A stretch of 64,000 nt of DNA from an uncultured Ruminococcus sp. GTDB lineage: Bacteria; Bacillota; Clostridia; Oscillospirales; Ruminococcaceae. The notes under the pieces were generated by a model. It did not search any database and was not told where the DNA came from. It worked only from the letters and a program-made list of their open reading frames with translations. Of the stretch, positions 1-7,691 are shown piece after piece. The number at the start of each line of letters is the position of its first letter. Position 1 is the stretch's first letter. The position numbers and the translations under genes were made by a program. The DNA lies in NCBI GenBank assembly GCA_910576995.1, contig CAJTLC010000005.1, positions 62,001-126,000 on the forward strand, read 5' to 3'.

Positions 1-1496
1 CTGTTCATATCCATATCTTTTTTACATTTTACAACAATTGCGCTTCCTGCTGCAATTGCTCTCGTATGAGCGCGCTGTAAACGCATAACCGAAAGAAAAC
101 CCGATATTGTTCTGTACTTCAAACCGCTTTCAAGTTCCAAATCGGTCTTATCTACACCCAATGCGCTGCAAACAGCCTCAATTGAAACGTCGTTTCCGCC
201 AAAGTTATCCGATAAAATCGCGTCTGATTCAAAAAGATAAACGATTTTTTCGCCTTTTTTAAAATTAATTTTTTTATGCGATTCCTCTTCAATATTCAAA
301 GTTTTTATCGTGCAGCTCGAATACTGAGCGGATTTGCTTCGTCCAAATGATATATTTCCCTCTTTCAAAATTTCAGCAAGCGTTTTTATGTATGTCCCTT
401 TTCCGGAGATCGTCCCCATGAACATCTGACCTTTCCGAATACAATTCTGTACGTATAAACCGCCGTCAGCATCTCTAAGATTATTATGATACACTCTTTC
501 GGTAAGCGGCTTTTTCATATCAAGTTCAGCGTTGATATATCCGCTTTTAAGCGGTTTTACTATCTCGTCTTTTCTTTCATAAACGGACAGATCGATGATA
601 GAATTATTCTGCTTGATTTTTCCGTAGATTTGCGGAACGGGTACATATTTTTGCAGTTTGTCGTTTGTAATATACAGGTTAGAAAATTTCACATCGCCGC
701 TAAGAAACATATTATCGAAAAATTCGTCTGCGTCATGATTCTTCAAATATTCGCCAGCAAGAGAGCCTATTACAGCTTGTCCGCTTATATAGTCGCAAGA
801 TTCGTCTGACGATTTGGATGGGAGCATCAGAGCTTCATCCAGCTTTATCGCGTAGGCGATCTCATACGATTTATCATCTGCAATATTCTCAGGCACAGCG
901 AGATTTTTTTCAATTTCGGAAACGTTTCTCACAAGGGTACATTTTACGCATCCAAAACCTCTGTTTCTTTTATATCCTATGTGGCGGAGCGCCTTGCATA
1001 TTTTTTCAAAATCGCCGGCGTACTTGTCATCTATTTTAACTTTTGCGCAAAATACAAGCGGCTGTTCATGATCCCAGGTCTTATTCTTTGAGACATATCT
1101 CATAAATCTCAGCGAATCATGCTTAGCTTCGCCTGTATCCACAACAGCGGTAGAAGCGGAGGTATCCGTAAATAATTCAGTTACCCTATTTGCTGTCATG
1201 TTATTTTTAATACACATTTCAATGAAAGAATCATACTCTTCTATCGCTGCATTTTCCAAGTGCAGCGCGCCTGATTTTTTATCGCCTTTGACGCCGAAAA
1301 TTTTATTGATAACGCTGTTGTTTTCACCATAAATATAAATAGCTGCGTCCCTTAAGCAGCCTTTCAGACGTCTGGCAGGAATAAAAGGTATACCATACTT
1401 GTCTAATACAATATCGGTATCGATAACGCCTGCATATCCGTCTCCGGCTGAAACGCAAAGATCTGACTGAAGCTTTATTCTTATCTCATGCATCAT
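1..1496 (-). CDS. csx10: Csx10-like RAMP protein of a type III-D-like CRISPR effector (3' end cut by window edge)
   Basis: Read from the minus strand, the frame is open from an ATG at 1496 (GGAGG five bases upstream) to the window edge, about 498 codons. Residues 1-50 have the Csx10 opening pattern: a beta strand, then IDTDIVLDKYGIPFIP and ARRLKGCLRDAA. A later GRSKSAQYSSC stretch (near residue 365) matches the glycine/arginine loop of RAMP RNA-binding folds, and SGLKYRTISGF followed by AIAAGSAIVV near the end fits the Csx10 C-terminal region. Known role of the family: repeat/crRNA-binding backbone subunit of type III-D interference complexes. The start overlaps the Cas10 stop, so it is the next gene of the same operon; remaining csm-like subunits would lie off the left edge. 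A second ATG at 1493 is equally possible as the start. Identification as Csx10 rather than another RAMP is fairly confident. Confidence 0.78.
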   Translation of the reverse strand, partial: MMHEIRIKLQSDLCVSAGDGYAGVIDTDIVLDKYGIPFIPARRLKGCLRDAAIYIYGENNSVINKIFGVKGDKKSGALHLENAAIEEYDSFIEMCIKNNMTANRVTELFTDTSASTAVVDTGEAKHDSLRFMRYVSKNKTWDHEQPLVFCAKVKIDDKYAGDFEKICKALRHIGYKRNRGFGCVKCTLVRNVSEIEKNLAVPENIADDKSYEIAYAIKLDEALMLPSKSSDESCDYISGQAVIGSLAGEYLKNHDADEFFDNMFLSGDVKFSNLYITNDKLQKYVPVPQIYGKIKQNNSIIDLSVYERKDEIVKPLKSGYINAELDMKKPLTERVYHNNLRDADGGLYVQNCIRKGQMFMGTISGKGTYIKTLAEILKEGNISFGRSKSAQYSSCTIKTLNIEEESHKKINFKKGEKIVYLFESDAILSDNFGGNDVSIEAVCSALGVDKTDLELESGLKYRTISGFLSVMRLQRAHTRAIAAGSAIVVKCKKDMDMN

Positions 1497-2961
1497 TTTC
1501 GCCTCCGAACCACAAATCGTATACGACTGATACGTCATATATAATGCGTTTGAATTTTTCTTCGTTTTCGGCATAATTATTTATAAGTTCAGCGAATCTC
1601 TTATAGTTTCTTGACCTGATCCTCTGGACATCAAATCTATAGTACGATTCTCCCTTTACTATGGAATCACCAAGACTTTTAACGTTGGCTCTGCCTATAT
1701 TTCCGAGTACTTTTCCAATATACATAAATTCTTCAAATTCATTCAGACTATATGGTCTGAAGGTATGGTCTGCTTCCTGTTCCGCACGAATAATATCGAG
1801 TTCATTCGTGATACCGGAATGGCAGTAATGAAAATCAATATAATTTCCGTTATCATTCGGTTTATGCGATCTTTTCTTTCCCATTTCGCAGCAGCTTTCA
1901 GCAATTTCGTAAACGTCGGCAAACGGATCATGGCTATGAAACAAAGCGATACCCGCACATGACGTATTAGGCGTTCCCTGTGAAAGATCGGGCGTTTTTT
2001 TCAGTTCATCAAAATATGCGCAGACAACGTCTTTAGCGTCAGAACCGCGACAGATTATAGTAATTTCATCTCCGCCTCCGACTATCAGTCTGTACTTATG
2101 CGCTTTATCAGGATTTTCAGCGATTATTTCCGCGTCCTTTTCATTTTTTGCTTTTAGGCATTTTTCAATGGCAGCGATAGGTTTTTCCACAAAATATTCA
2201 TTCGTATGAAGAGAAAAATTTCTAAGCGCCTTTACACATTCTGCATAATCATCTTTGCCCTCGGTACATTTCTTGATTTTATTTCCCATATCGTTTCCGT
2301 CAATATAAATTACGGCGAGGATGCTGTCCTTGCCTTTTTCTTCAGTGAGTGAATCAAGATTATCAGAACTAAGTTCATTATTCTCTGGAAAATAATCATT
2401 GTACGCCTTTCTTTTCAGTTTGGATTCAGTAGTTATCTTCTCTTGAATTCCGCCTCTTTTGACAGCGAAGGAAAGCGGCATATACGACGATCTGTCGATT
2501 TGAGTAAAGGGCAGAACATTGCAGAAAACCGCGTGCATATCCAGCTTTTTTGATTTCTCTTTTTGAACGTATAAATTTTTACGATCTGTATTGAAATTAT
2601 CCGTCGTTTCGACGCAGGCGGTAATTACGCTTACAGAATAAGTTTTATCAATAAGCTTTCGGGAAAACTCCATATTTGCTTTCACATAAGTTTTCTTATC
2701 CTTGAACAGCACGTATAGATTGCCGCCGCCCTCATAGATAACCGTTCCATCAAATTCGGATCCTATGAGATCTTCTTTTCTGAATGCTTTTCCATTTTTC
2801 GTGTCATCTTTCCAAGTATTATTGATTTTCAGACTTGTTTGGTTGATCAGGATTCCGTATACATTTGACAAAAGCTTCGAAGCTCCTGATATCTCGCGTA
2901 TCTTATTCGTTCTGTATATATATTCCTGCTTGCTGCGGCAATCGTAAATGGCTGTGATCAT
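1486..2961 (-). CDS. cas10: Cas10-family CRISPR protein, palm domains only, no HD domain
   Basis: Predicted 491-residue signalling subunit of a type III CRISPR complex. The start at 2961 was chosen because AAGGAGG lies just upstream, overlapping the previous stop codon; a longer frame to 3006 lacks this. Visible features: a first palm with YEGGGN near residue 76-81, a second palm with IYIDGNDMGN near 219-228, and GGGDE at about 295-299, the position of the catalytic GGDD of Cas10. The downstream HSHDPFADVYEIAE segment is also typical of the Cas10/Cmr2 second palm. No N-terminal HD nuclease is present; the protein begins directly with the first palm, so target DNA cutting by this subunit is not expected. 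Family knowledge: Cas10 makes cyclic oligoadenylates from ATP on target RNA binding. GGDE in place of GGDD keeps the first acidic residue, so activity is plausible but not shown. Confidence 0.85.
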   Translation of the reverse strand: MITAIYDCRSKQEYIYRTNKIREISGASKLLSNVYGILINQTSLKINNTWKDDTKNGKAFRKEDLIGSEFDGTVIYEGGGNLYVLFKDKKTYVKANMEFSRKLIDKTYSVSVITACVETTDNFNTDRKNLYVQKEKSKKLDMHAVFCNVLPFTQIDRSSYMPLSFAVKRGGIQEKITTESKLKRKAYNDYFPENNELSSDNLDSLTEEKGKDSILAVIYIDGNDMGNKIKKCTEGKDDYAECVKALRNFSLHTNEYFVEKPIAAIEKCLKAKNEKDAEIIAENPDKAHKYRLIVGGGDEITIICRGSDAKDVVCAYFDELKKTPDLSQGTPNTSCAGIALFHSHDPFADVYEIAESCCEMGKKRSHKPNDNGNYIDFHYCHSGITNELDIIRAEQEADHTFRPYSLNEFEEFMYIGKVLGNIGRANVKSLGDSIVKGESYYRFDVQRIRSRNYKRFAELINNYAENEEKFKRIIYDVSVVYDLWFGGENDA

Positions 2962-2965
2962 TATT

Positions 2966-3868
2966 TTATACCTCCTTAAGCCAGATTTCTTTAAAATAGT
3001 TTTCATATTTTTTCCTGAATTGGGAAATATTTTCTTTTGTAGGACGTTTTTCGCTTTTCCCTGATTTATAGCAGTATTCGGAAATAATTTTTCCCTCGCA
3101 TGGGATAGTTATTTCTTTATCTTCATAAGTATAGTCCTCCAGAACCTCTGAAAAGCGTTTGAATTCAAACGACAGAAGATCGTCGAGTTTTTCATAAGAT
3201 GAATTCGTAATAAATCTGACAAAATCTCTATCTGTACTTTCATAAGCTTCAGCTTTATTGAAATATTTTGTATTGCCGGATGAATTTATGCATTCGATAA
3301 TATTTTCGGTATTGAAAATTCTAAAATAGTCATATCTGGTTTTGCTTGCCTGTTTTCCCTTGTTATGCTTATAAAAGCAGGTTATCAGCGCCGGCAGACG
3401 AGAACGCACTTTAATTACCGTTTCATCTTCTTCAAAAGGATTTTCAGCGCCAAGTTTTTCCAAAGCGTTTGAATTTATATTTCCGTTGTCGTCTGTAAGA
3501 TACTCGTCAAGACTTATAGAAGGCGGTTTTTTAGAGTCGTTTTTCCGTTTTTTGTTTAAGGACTGCCATATAAATTCAAGCAAAAAAGCGACAAAGTTAT
3601 CATTTTTTGTATAATCGTAATTTTTCGCTTGTTTACAAAAATACTCGCTGATAAATACTTCCGCGTCATATTCCGATATCTCCCATCCGGCAAGAACGCT
3701 TCTCAATTTCCTGTTCAGACAGCTATTCCCCGTTGCAATACGATACAGTTTTGAAAAATAATGCCCGGCTTCGTTTATATCGTTTGAAATTTTTGCTTCA
3801 TAAAATTTCCTTGCTGTTTCATTGATTTCTTTTTCCGTAATAGCAGCTGCCGCTTTATCTTCAATCAT
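2966..3868 (-). CDS. Sigma-70-like protein encoded inside the type III CRISPR operon
   Basis: 300 residues, not recognised as a named Cas protein. Residues about 64-124 follow the pattern of sigma-70 region 2: an acidic helix (YDAEVFISEYFCKQAKNYD), a lysine, a hydrophobic helix (NFVAFLLEFIWQSLNKKRK) and then the SISLDEYL segment that often follows region 2 in ECF-type factors. Residues about 258-295 (ISEYCYKSGKSEKRPTKEN, then ISQFRKKYENYFKEI) look like a basic helix-turn-helix ending as in region 4.2. The middle is unassigned. Start ATG 3868 has GGAG eight bases upstream and overlaps the end of the CARF gene by 8 bp; the Cas10 ribosome site lies in this gene's last codons. Inference: a transcription factor controlled by CRISPR signalling, comparable in idea to CalpS or the Craspase sigma factor. 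It might instead be a divergent unknown Cas accessory. Confidence 0.55.
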   Translation of the reverse strand: MIEDKAAAAITEKEINETARKFYEAKISNDINEAGHYFSKLYRIATGNSCLNRKLRSVLAGWEISEYDAEVFISEYFCKQAKNYDYTKNDNFVAFLLEFIWQSLNKKRKNDSKKPPSISLDEYLTDDNGNINSNALEKLGAENPFEEDETVIKVRSRLPALITCFYKHNKGKQASKTRYDYFRIFNTENIIECINSSGNTKYFNKAEAYESTDRDFVRFITNSSYEKLDDLLSFEFKRFSEVLEDYTYEDKEITIPCEGKIISEYCYKSGKSEKRPTKENISQFRKKYENYFKEIWLKEV

Positions 3869-4484
3869 CTGATTCGCTCCAGTTCATCATCATTTTTATA
3901 GATCCTGCGGGATCTTTTACGCCGTTTTCAGCCATGACGCGTACAATTTCATCAAGATAGATCAGAGAGGTCGTATCGTAAATTTTCATTTCATTCGTGT
4001 TGTGATCTTTTTCTCCGTAAACTATACAGCCCGGAATCACATCTCTGCATATTCTGTAACCATAGTTGATTCCCATAGTAATTATCTGATTCATGACTTT
4101 TGTGCCGTATGTGATATCTGCGAAAAGTTTGTCATTATCGGAAATATGGCTGATAAGCTTATTGAACACCTCAAGCTGAACTTCAAGCCTGTTGTCATAT
4201 GGGATACTTATCACTTCATAATTAACTTTAAGATTTTTTTCTTCTGCAATTTCATTTACAGAACATTTGAGCGTTTCATAGTTGACGGTAGAGTTTTCAT
4301 AATCGGAAACAACCGTTATCAAAGTTATCTCTTCGCCATTCTCGGCATATCCGTTTATGACGGGAATTATTGGGAATTTTATTTCTTTTTCGTATATAAG
4401 TTTTTCGTTATTGACATATTTGTATATACCTGCGCTGAGAAATTTAGGCGGCTGAAAGGGACTGACGCTAATAAATTTTTTCAT
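3861..4484 (-). CDS. Stand-alone CARF-domain protein
   Basis: 207 residues with no recognisable effector domain beyond one CARF-like Rossmann fold. The C-terminal half carries LFADITYGTKVMNQ (about residues 120-133), matching the D-x-T-x-G-T-K/R signature of CARF domains of the TM1812/Csx1 type, followed by a helix and a final strand-helix pair. CARF domains bind cyclic oligoadenylate made by Cas10; some stand-alone versions degrade it (ring nucleases). The gene starts at ATG 4484 with AAGGAG upstream, overlaps the CARF-HEPN gene by 17 bp and the sigma-like gene by 8 bp, so these three are probably translationally coupled. Alternatives: ring nuclease that ends the signal, or a signal-binding regulator of the adjacent sigma-like protein. 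The sequence alone does not choose between them. Confidence 0.7.
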   Translation of the reverse strand: MKKFISVSPFQPPKFLSAGIYKYVNNEKLIYEKEIKFPIIPVINGYAENGEEITLITVVSDYENSTVNYETLKCSVNEIAEEKNLKVNYEVISIPYDNRLEVQLEVFNKLISHISDNDKLFADITYGTKVMNQIITMGINYGYRICRDVIPGCIVYGEKDHNTNEMKIYDTTSLIYLDEIVRVMAENGVKDPAGSIKMMMNWSESDD

Positions 4485-6162
4485 TACAACAACTCCTTAT
4501 ATTATCTATAGCTTCTGCCATAAAATCTTTTATTTCCTTTACATTAAGTTCGCAGCCAACGTTATAACCATGGGCAGAAAAATAATTTTGTAATTCTTCG
4601 CTTTCGGATTCCTCATCGCTGGCATGATTAAGTTTATTGCGTATAAACTGTTTTGCATAAAGTATATCGCGAAAAATCGTCTGCAACTTTTCCGCTGATA
4701 ATTTTTCATTCAAAGAAAATTTTTTATTTTTATGCGATTCGGAAATACTTTCGATAAAAATAATTTTCATATCCTCGTATTCACAAGGATCGGAATCTGC
4801 AAAAAGACGGCATAATTTCGCATTTTTAGCTGTATTTTTTATAAATGCTTCCGCTTCTTTTGGAATGGTATTTATTGTATTTTCTACATATTTCCAGATT
4901 TCGGGATTTTCTTTTATTGCTTTTTCATATTCACATTTTTCTTTACGTCGACCTTTATTATATAGAGCATACCGAGTTTTTAACAATCTGCGCAGAGGTT
5001 TTTCAAGCTTAGCTATGTCATACTTATCGGTTGGTATTTTTTCAACGATCTTCTTTAAACTGTCATACTGCAATTTATTGAAAAGTTCGCTGTAAACGCC
5101 GTCTGAATTTTTAATAACATCCGAAAGAAAATTATAAAAGACGTTTTTATTTGAATCTGTCATTAAATTATTATAGAACATTTCATAATAAAAATCAAAA
5201 TGCGACTTTGTATTTTTCTCTTTCAGATTTTCAAGGATTTCGTCCGATGTGCAGAAAAGACCTTTTTTATAAAAGAATTCGGGCATTCTTTCAACATAGA
5301 TCGTGACGGCTTGTTGAATAAGGCGATTATCAAGACACCATCTGACAATATCCGGATACTCTATGCAGTTGTTTTTCATGTAGAATTTTTCCCTGATAGT
5401 ACAGATTAGACTTTGAAAAAGTATGGTATCCGCCGAATCAGAATGAGTGGAACTTAGTTTTACAAGCGAGATATTCAGCTTTTCGAGAATCGAAGAAAGT
5501 TCCGAAGTGCGGCAGAGCGAGATCATGTCGGAAAAGGCGTTCATCGCCGATATCACTTCTTTTACGGCAGGCTCGTCCGTATTGCTGAAATACTGTTCAA
5601 GTTCATAGGAATTCCCGAATTTCGTGAAGATATCGACCGCGTTTATCAGGTCGTATTTTCTGTAAATATCGGTAATATCGTTAATGCTGTAATTGTCAAA
5701 TCTTGAATAAACGGCTTTTTCAAGCTTTACGCCGGAATATTCGAGCATACGAACAACGCACATAAGGAAATAGCTGGAATTTCTGAATCCGCCTGTCGTA
5801 TCGATGAAAGCTTTATCTCCTGCTGTAAATTTTTCTGTTACTTCCTTGATAGTTTGTGAAAATTCATTTTCGCTTGTGCTTACTTTTTCAATGAGAGGGC
5901 AGGGGATATTTAATTCTTCAGTAAAGGAATTAATAGTATCCTCAAACGTTTCCAAAGCAGGTTCGGCTTCTTTAGTGGTAACAGCTATGATCTTATCTAT
6001 TGGCTGCTTACCGACAGCAAGAAGTTTGATAAGATACTTAACGGGAGCGTCGTTGGTATTTATCCCGCTTATGCCGCAGAGATCGGAATTGTAATTCTTT
6101 TCCGATCTGCTTTTGTCATCAGTTTTTAGCAGACTGATATTTGTAATTATTATATTTGCCAT
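4468..6162 (-). CDS. CARF-HEPN CRISPR ancillary ribonuclease (Csx1/Csm6-like, TM1812 family)
   Basis: 564 residues; start at ATG 6162 chosen for the AGGAGA ribosome site just upstream, 16 codons inside the longest frame. N-terminal Rossmann-like CARF domain with DTTGGFRNSS at residues 121-130, the ligand-loop signature of TM1812-type CARF proteins. A long helical middle follows. Near the C-terminus FIRNKLNHAS contains the R-X4-H motif (R508, H513) that forms the HEPN ribonuclease active site. Known role: on binding cyclic oligoadenylate made by Cas10 the HEPN dimer cuts RNA non-specifically. It is the first gene of the operon, about 30 bp behind a strong sigma-A promoter. Csx1 and Csm6 are separated mainly by structure and ligand size, so I give no symbol. 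Confidence 0.85.
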   Translation of the reverse strand: MANIIITNISLLKTDDKSRSEKNYNSDLCGISGINTNDAPVKYLIKLLAVGKQPIDKIIAVTTKEAEPALETFEDTINSFTEELNIPCPLIEKVSTSENEFSQTIKEVTEKFTAGDKAFIDTTGGFRNSSYFLMCVVRMLEYSGVKLEKAVYSRFDNYSINDITDIYRKYDLINAVDIFTKFGNSYELEQYFSNTDEPAVKEVISAMNAFSDMISLCRTSELSSILEKLNISLVKLSSTHSDSADTILFQSLICTIREKFYMKNNCIEYPDIVRWCLDNRLIQQAVTIYVERMPEFFYKKGLFCTSDEILENLKEKNTKSHFDFYYEMFYNNLMTDSNKNVFYNFLSDVIKNSDGVYSELFNKLQYDSLKKIVEKIPTDKYDIAKLEKPLRRLLKTRYALYNKGRRKEKCEYEKAIKENPEIWKYVENTINTIPKEAEAFIKNTAKNAKLCRLFADSDPCEYEDMKIIFIESISESHKNKKFSLNEKLSAEKLQTIFRDILYAKQFIRNKLNHASDEESESEELQNYFSAHGYNVGCELNVKEIKDFMAEAIDNIRSCCNEKIY

Positions 6163-6191
6163 TATATATTCTCCTATAATATCTAAGTATA

Positions 6192-6220
6192 ATTTTAACA
6201 TATTATACACGAAATGTCAA
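6192..6220 (-). promoter_or_regulatory. Sigma-A promoter of the CRISPR operon
   Basis: On the minus strand TTGACA (6215-6220) and TAAAAT (6192-6197) are separated by exactly 17 bp, about 30 bp before the CARF-HEPN start. The near-consensus boxes suggest constitutive transcription of the CRISPR operon by the housekeeping sigma factor. Confidence 0.8.
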
Positions 6221-6409
6221 GTGAAAATATGAAAAATAACAGGCTTTTAGACGCTGCAAAATAAAATTTTATTAGACTTCCTTGGAAATTGAAACGCATT
6301 GTATGGTTAGTTTTTTTCGCCATGATTTGTTAATTTTACTTATGCAGTATTTCTGAGGAAAATTAGCTGCGCCTGTCACAAAAAATTCTGCGTCCTCCAG
6401 TGTATTTTT
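6221..6409. other. Intergenic stretch without a gene; one CRISPR-repeat-like motif
   Basis: AT-rich, no convincing reading frame on either strand. The segment 6271-6295 ends in GGAAATTGAAAC, resembling the 3' end of many CRISPR repeats, but no second copy occurs nearby, so no array is called. Confidence 0.4.
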
Positions 6410-6597
6410 GGCAACACCGCCAAAGCACGACTAACGGTTTTGCACGTCATCTGCTTTAATATTTTCCGGCATCTTGCACAAAAATTCGTCACCATACGAC
6501 AGTATGCTTTCATCATTTCTGTACAATCTGTCGAAAAATCTGATAGAGTTTATGCTCGCAGAGTACATCTGCCACACAATCTTTGTGCGGTGTTGCC
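6410..6597. repeat. Small element bounded by GGCAACACCGC inverted repeats
   Basis: GGCAACACCGC at 6410-6420 is matched by its complement GCGGTGTTGCC at 6587-6597, and similarity continues a few bases inward (CAAAG versus ACAAAG). About 188 bp in all with no intact gene. A related pair of ends joined directly forms the palindrome near 29849-29875. It may be an IS remnant or MITE; I do not recognise the parent transposon. Confidence 0.5.
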
Positions 6598-6696
6598 TTT
6601 AGTTTACGAGGAGGTTTATTTTTATTCTTTCAATATAGTAATAGCTGCGAAAAAACTAAAGATTAAGCGATAACTGAAAAATTTTCATGGTCAGAT

Positions 6697-6860
6697 TAGG
6701 TCTTGTTTGAAAAACAGCTATATTCGGTAAAATGCACAGAAATTACTGTATGTTAGGAGAGAATCCGAAGGCAGGCTGTCGCCTGACAAGGATTTTCGAC
6801 GACGCAGACAGTGATTTATGGGCGTTTTGACGAATGTATGAATTTTTCAAACAAGCCCTA
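6697..6860 (+). repeat. Structured inverted-repeat element, copy 1
   Basis: Termini TAGGTCTTGTTTGAAAAA and its near complement ending CAAACAAGCCCTA. Core on the plus strand: AGGAGAGAATCCG, hairpin CAGGC-TGTC-GCCTG, then ACAAGGATTTTCGACG. It lies just past the terminator of the gene at 6922. Its outer part is about three-quarters identical to copy 11. Confidence 0.8.
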
Positions 6861-6872
6861 ATATTAATATAA

Positions 6873-6914
6873 CAAAAACGACCGATATTCCGCAATTTTT
6901 GGGGAATATCGGTC
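6873..6914 (-). terminator. Rho-independent terminator of the small export-family gene
   Basis: Stem ACCGATATTCC (6881-6891) pairs with GGAATATCGGT (6903-6913), followed on the minus strand by CGTTTTTG. It begins a few bases past the stop codon at 6922. Confidence 0.85.
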
Positions 6915-6921
6915 ATTATCT

Positions 6922-7440
6922 TTATCCGATGATCTTTGTGAACATTTCAGGAAATCCATAGAAAAGAACGCACATGATAGCTGAAGCAAGACAAAGTCCA
7001 AGGAAAATTGCCGGGACAGCTTTTTTTAGAGGGATCTTTCGCAGTGACGCTATAAGCGAGCCTGTCCATGCACCGGTACCAGGCAGCGGTATTCCCACAA
7101 AAAACAATAGGAATAAAAATTCGCCTTTTTCCATTGTGCTGCTTTTATTCATCGCCTTATTCTCAAGGTAAACAACGAGTTTGGTTATCAGTGGAATTCT
7201 ATGTTTTTTTAGAAAATCAAATATTTTATCAATAAATAGAAGAATAAATGGTATAGGCAATATATTTCCGATCATGCATACCAGTACTGCCTGCCATAAT
7301 TCCATACCAAGCAGACTTGCAGCGATAATGCCTCCGCGCAATTCAATTATGGGAAATATTGACACAAGAAGTGGGATAAGCCATTCGGGTATGCCGTGTT
7401 CAGCCAGCCATTCTGTCATAGCCCTTGTTAATTCACTCAT
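6922..7440 (-). CDS. Small multidrug export family membrane protein (COG2426)
   Basis: 172 residues with about four hydrophobic helices. Characteristic pieces are the PIIELRGGIIAASLLG segment near residues 32-47 and FFVGIPLPGTGAWTGSLIAS near 115-134, the two conserved half-helix regions of the COG2426 family, which belongs to the wider DedA/SNARE-associated membrane fold. Annotated in databases as small multi-drug export protein, but transport has little direct proof. Start ATG 7440 follows AAAGGAC; the frame extends to a TTG at 7464 but that start has no ribosome site. It follows ftsH on the same strand with repeat copy 2 between them, and has its own terminator. Confidence 0.8.
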   Translation of the reverse strand: MSELTRAMTEWLAEHGIPEWLIPLLVSIFPIIELRGGIIAASLLGMELWQAVLVCMIGNILPIPFILLFIDKIFDFLKKHRIPLITKLVVYLENKAMNKSSTMEKGEFLFLLFFVGIPLPGTGAWTGSLIASLRKIPLKKAVPAIFLGLCLASAIMCVLFYGFPEMFTKIIG

Positions 7441-7468
7441 TTTTAGTTGTCCTTTCAAATTCAAACAT

Positions 7469-7622
7469 TAGTGCCTGTTCTGAAACTAAACTGCATTGTC
7501 TGACTTGTCTATTTTGCGTTTTGCTGTGTCAGCTTACAGTATTCCTATGGAAACCCGGCTTTGCAAAACGCAAAAATCATGCGCCATTCAGCGTCTTTTA
7601 GTTTCCGAAGAGGTCTGTTCTA
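7469..7622. repeat. Inverted-repeat element, copy 2 (divergent)
   Basis: Left end TAGTGCCTGTTCTGAAACTAAA, right end the approximate complement (complement reads TAGAACAGACC...GGAAACTAAA). The interior has the complementary pair GCGTTTTGC / GCAAAACGC. It lacks the clear TGAC hairpin, so membership of the family rests on size, ends and position between ftsH and the next gene. Confidence 0.55.
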
Positions 7623-7691
7623 ATGATAATTATTGCATATTTTCTTTGATTAGTCAAGGGTTTTAATCTTTTTTTAGTTTTAAGATAAATT

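Noticed and set aside
486..1039. Two short plus-strand frames
   Set aside because: They lie opposite the continuous minus-strand Csx10-like frame.
4002..4511. 169-codon plus-strand frame over the CARF gene, and similar long antisense frames (for example 41480-42223 and 44403-45122)
   Set aside because: Antisense shadows of recognised genes, without ribosome sites or protein-like composition.
1..6220. Type III-E (Craspase) system because a sigma-like gene is present
   Set aside because: There is no Cas7-11 fusion or TPR-CHAT gene; instead separate Cas10 and Csx10-like RAMP proteins are seen.
6221..6410. CRISPR array beside the cas operon
   Set aside because: Only one repeat-like segment; no regularly spaced copies anywhere in the window.
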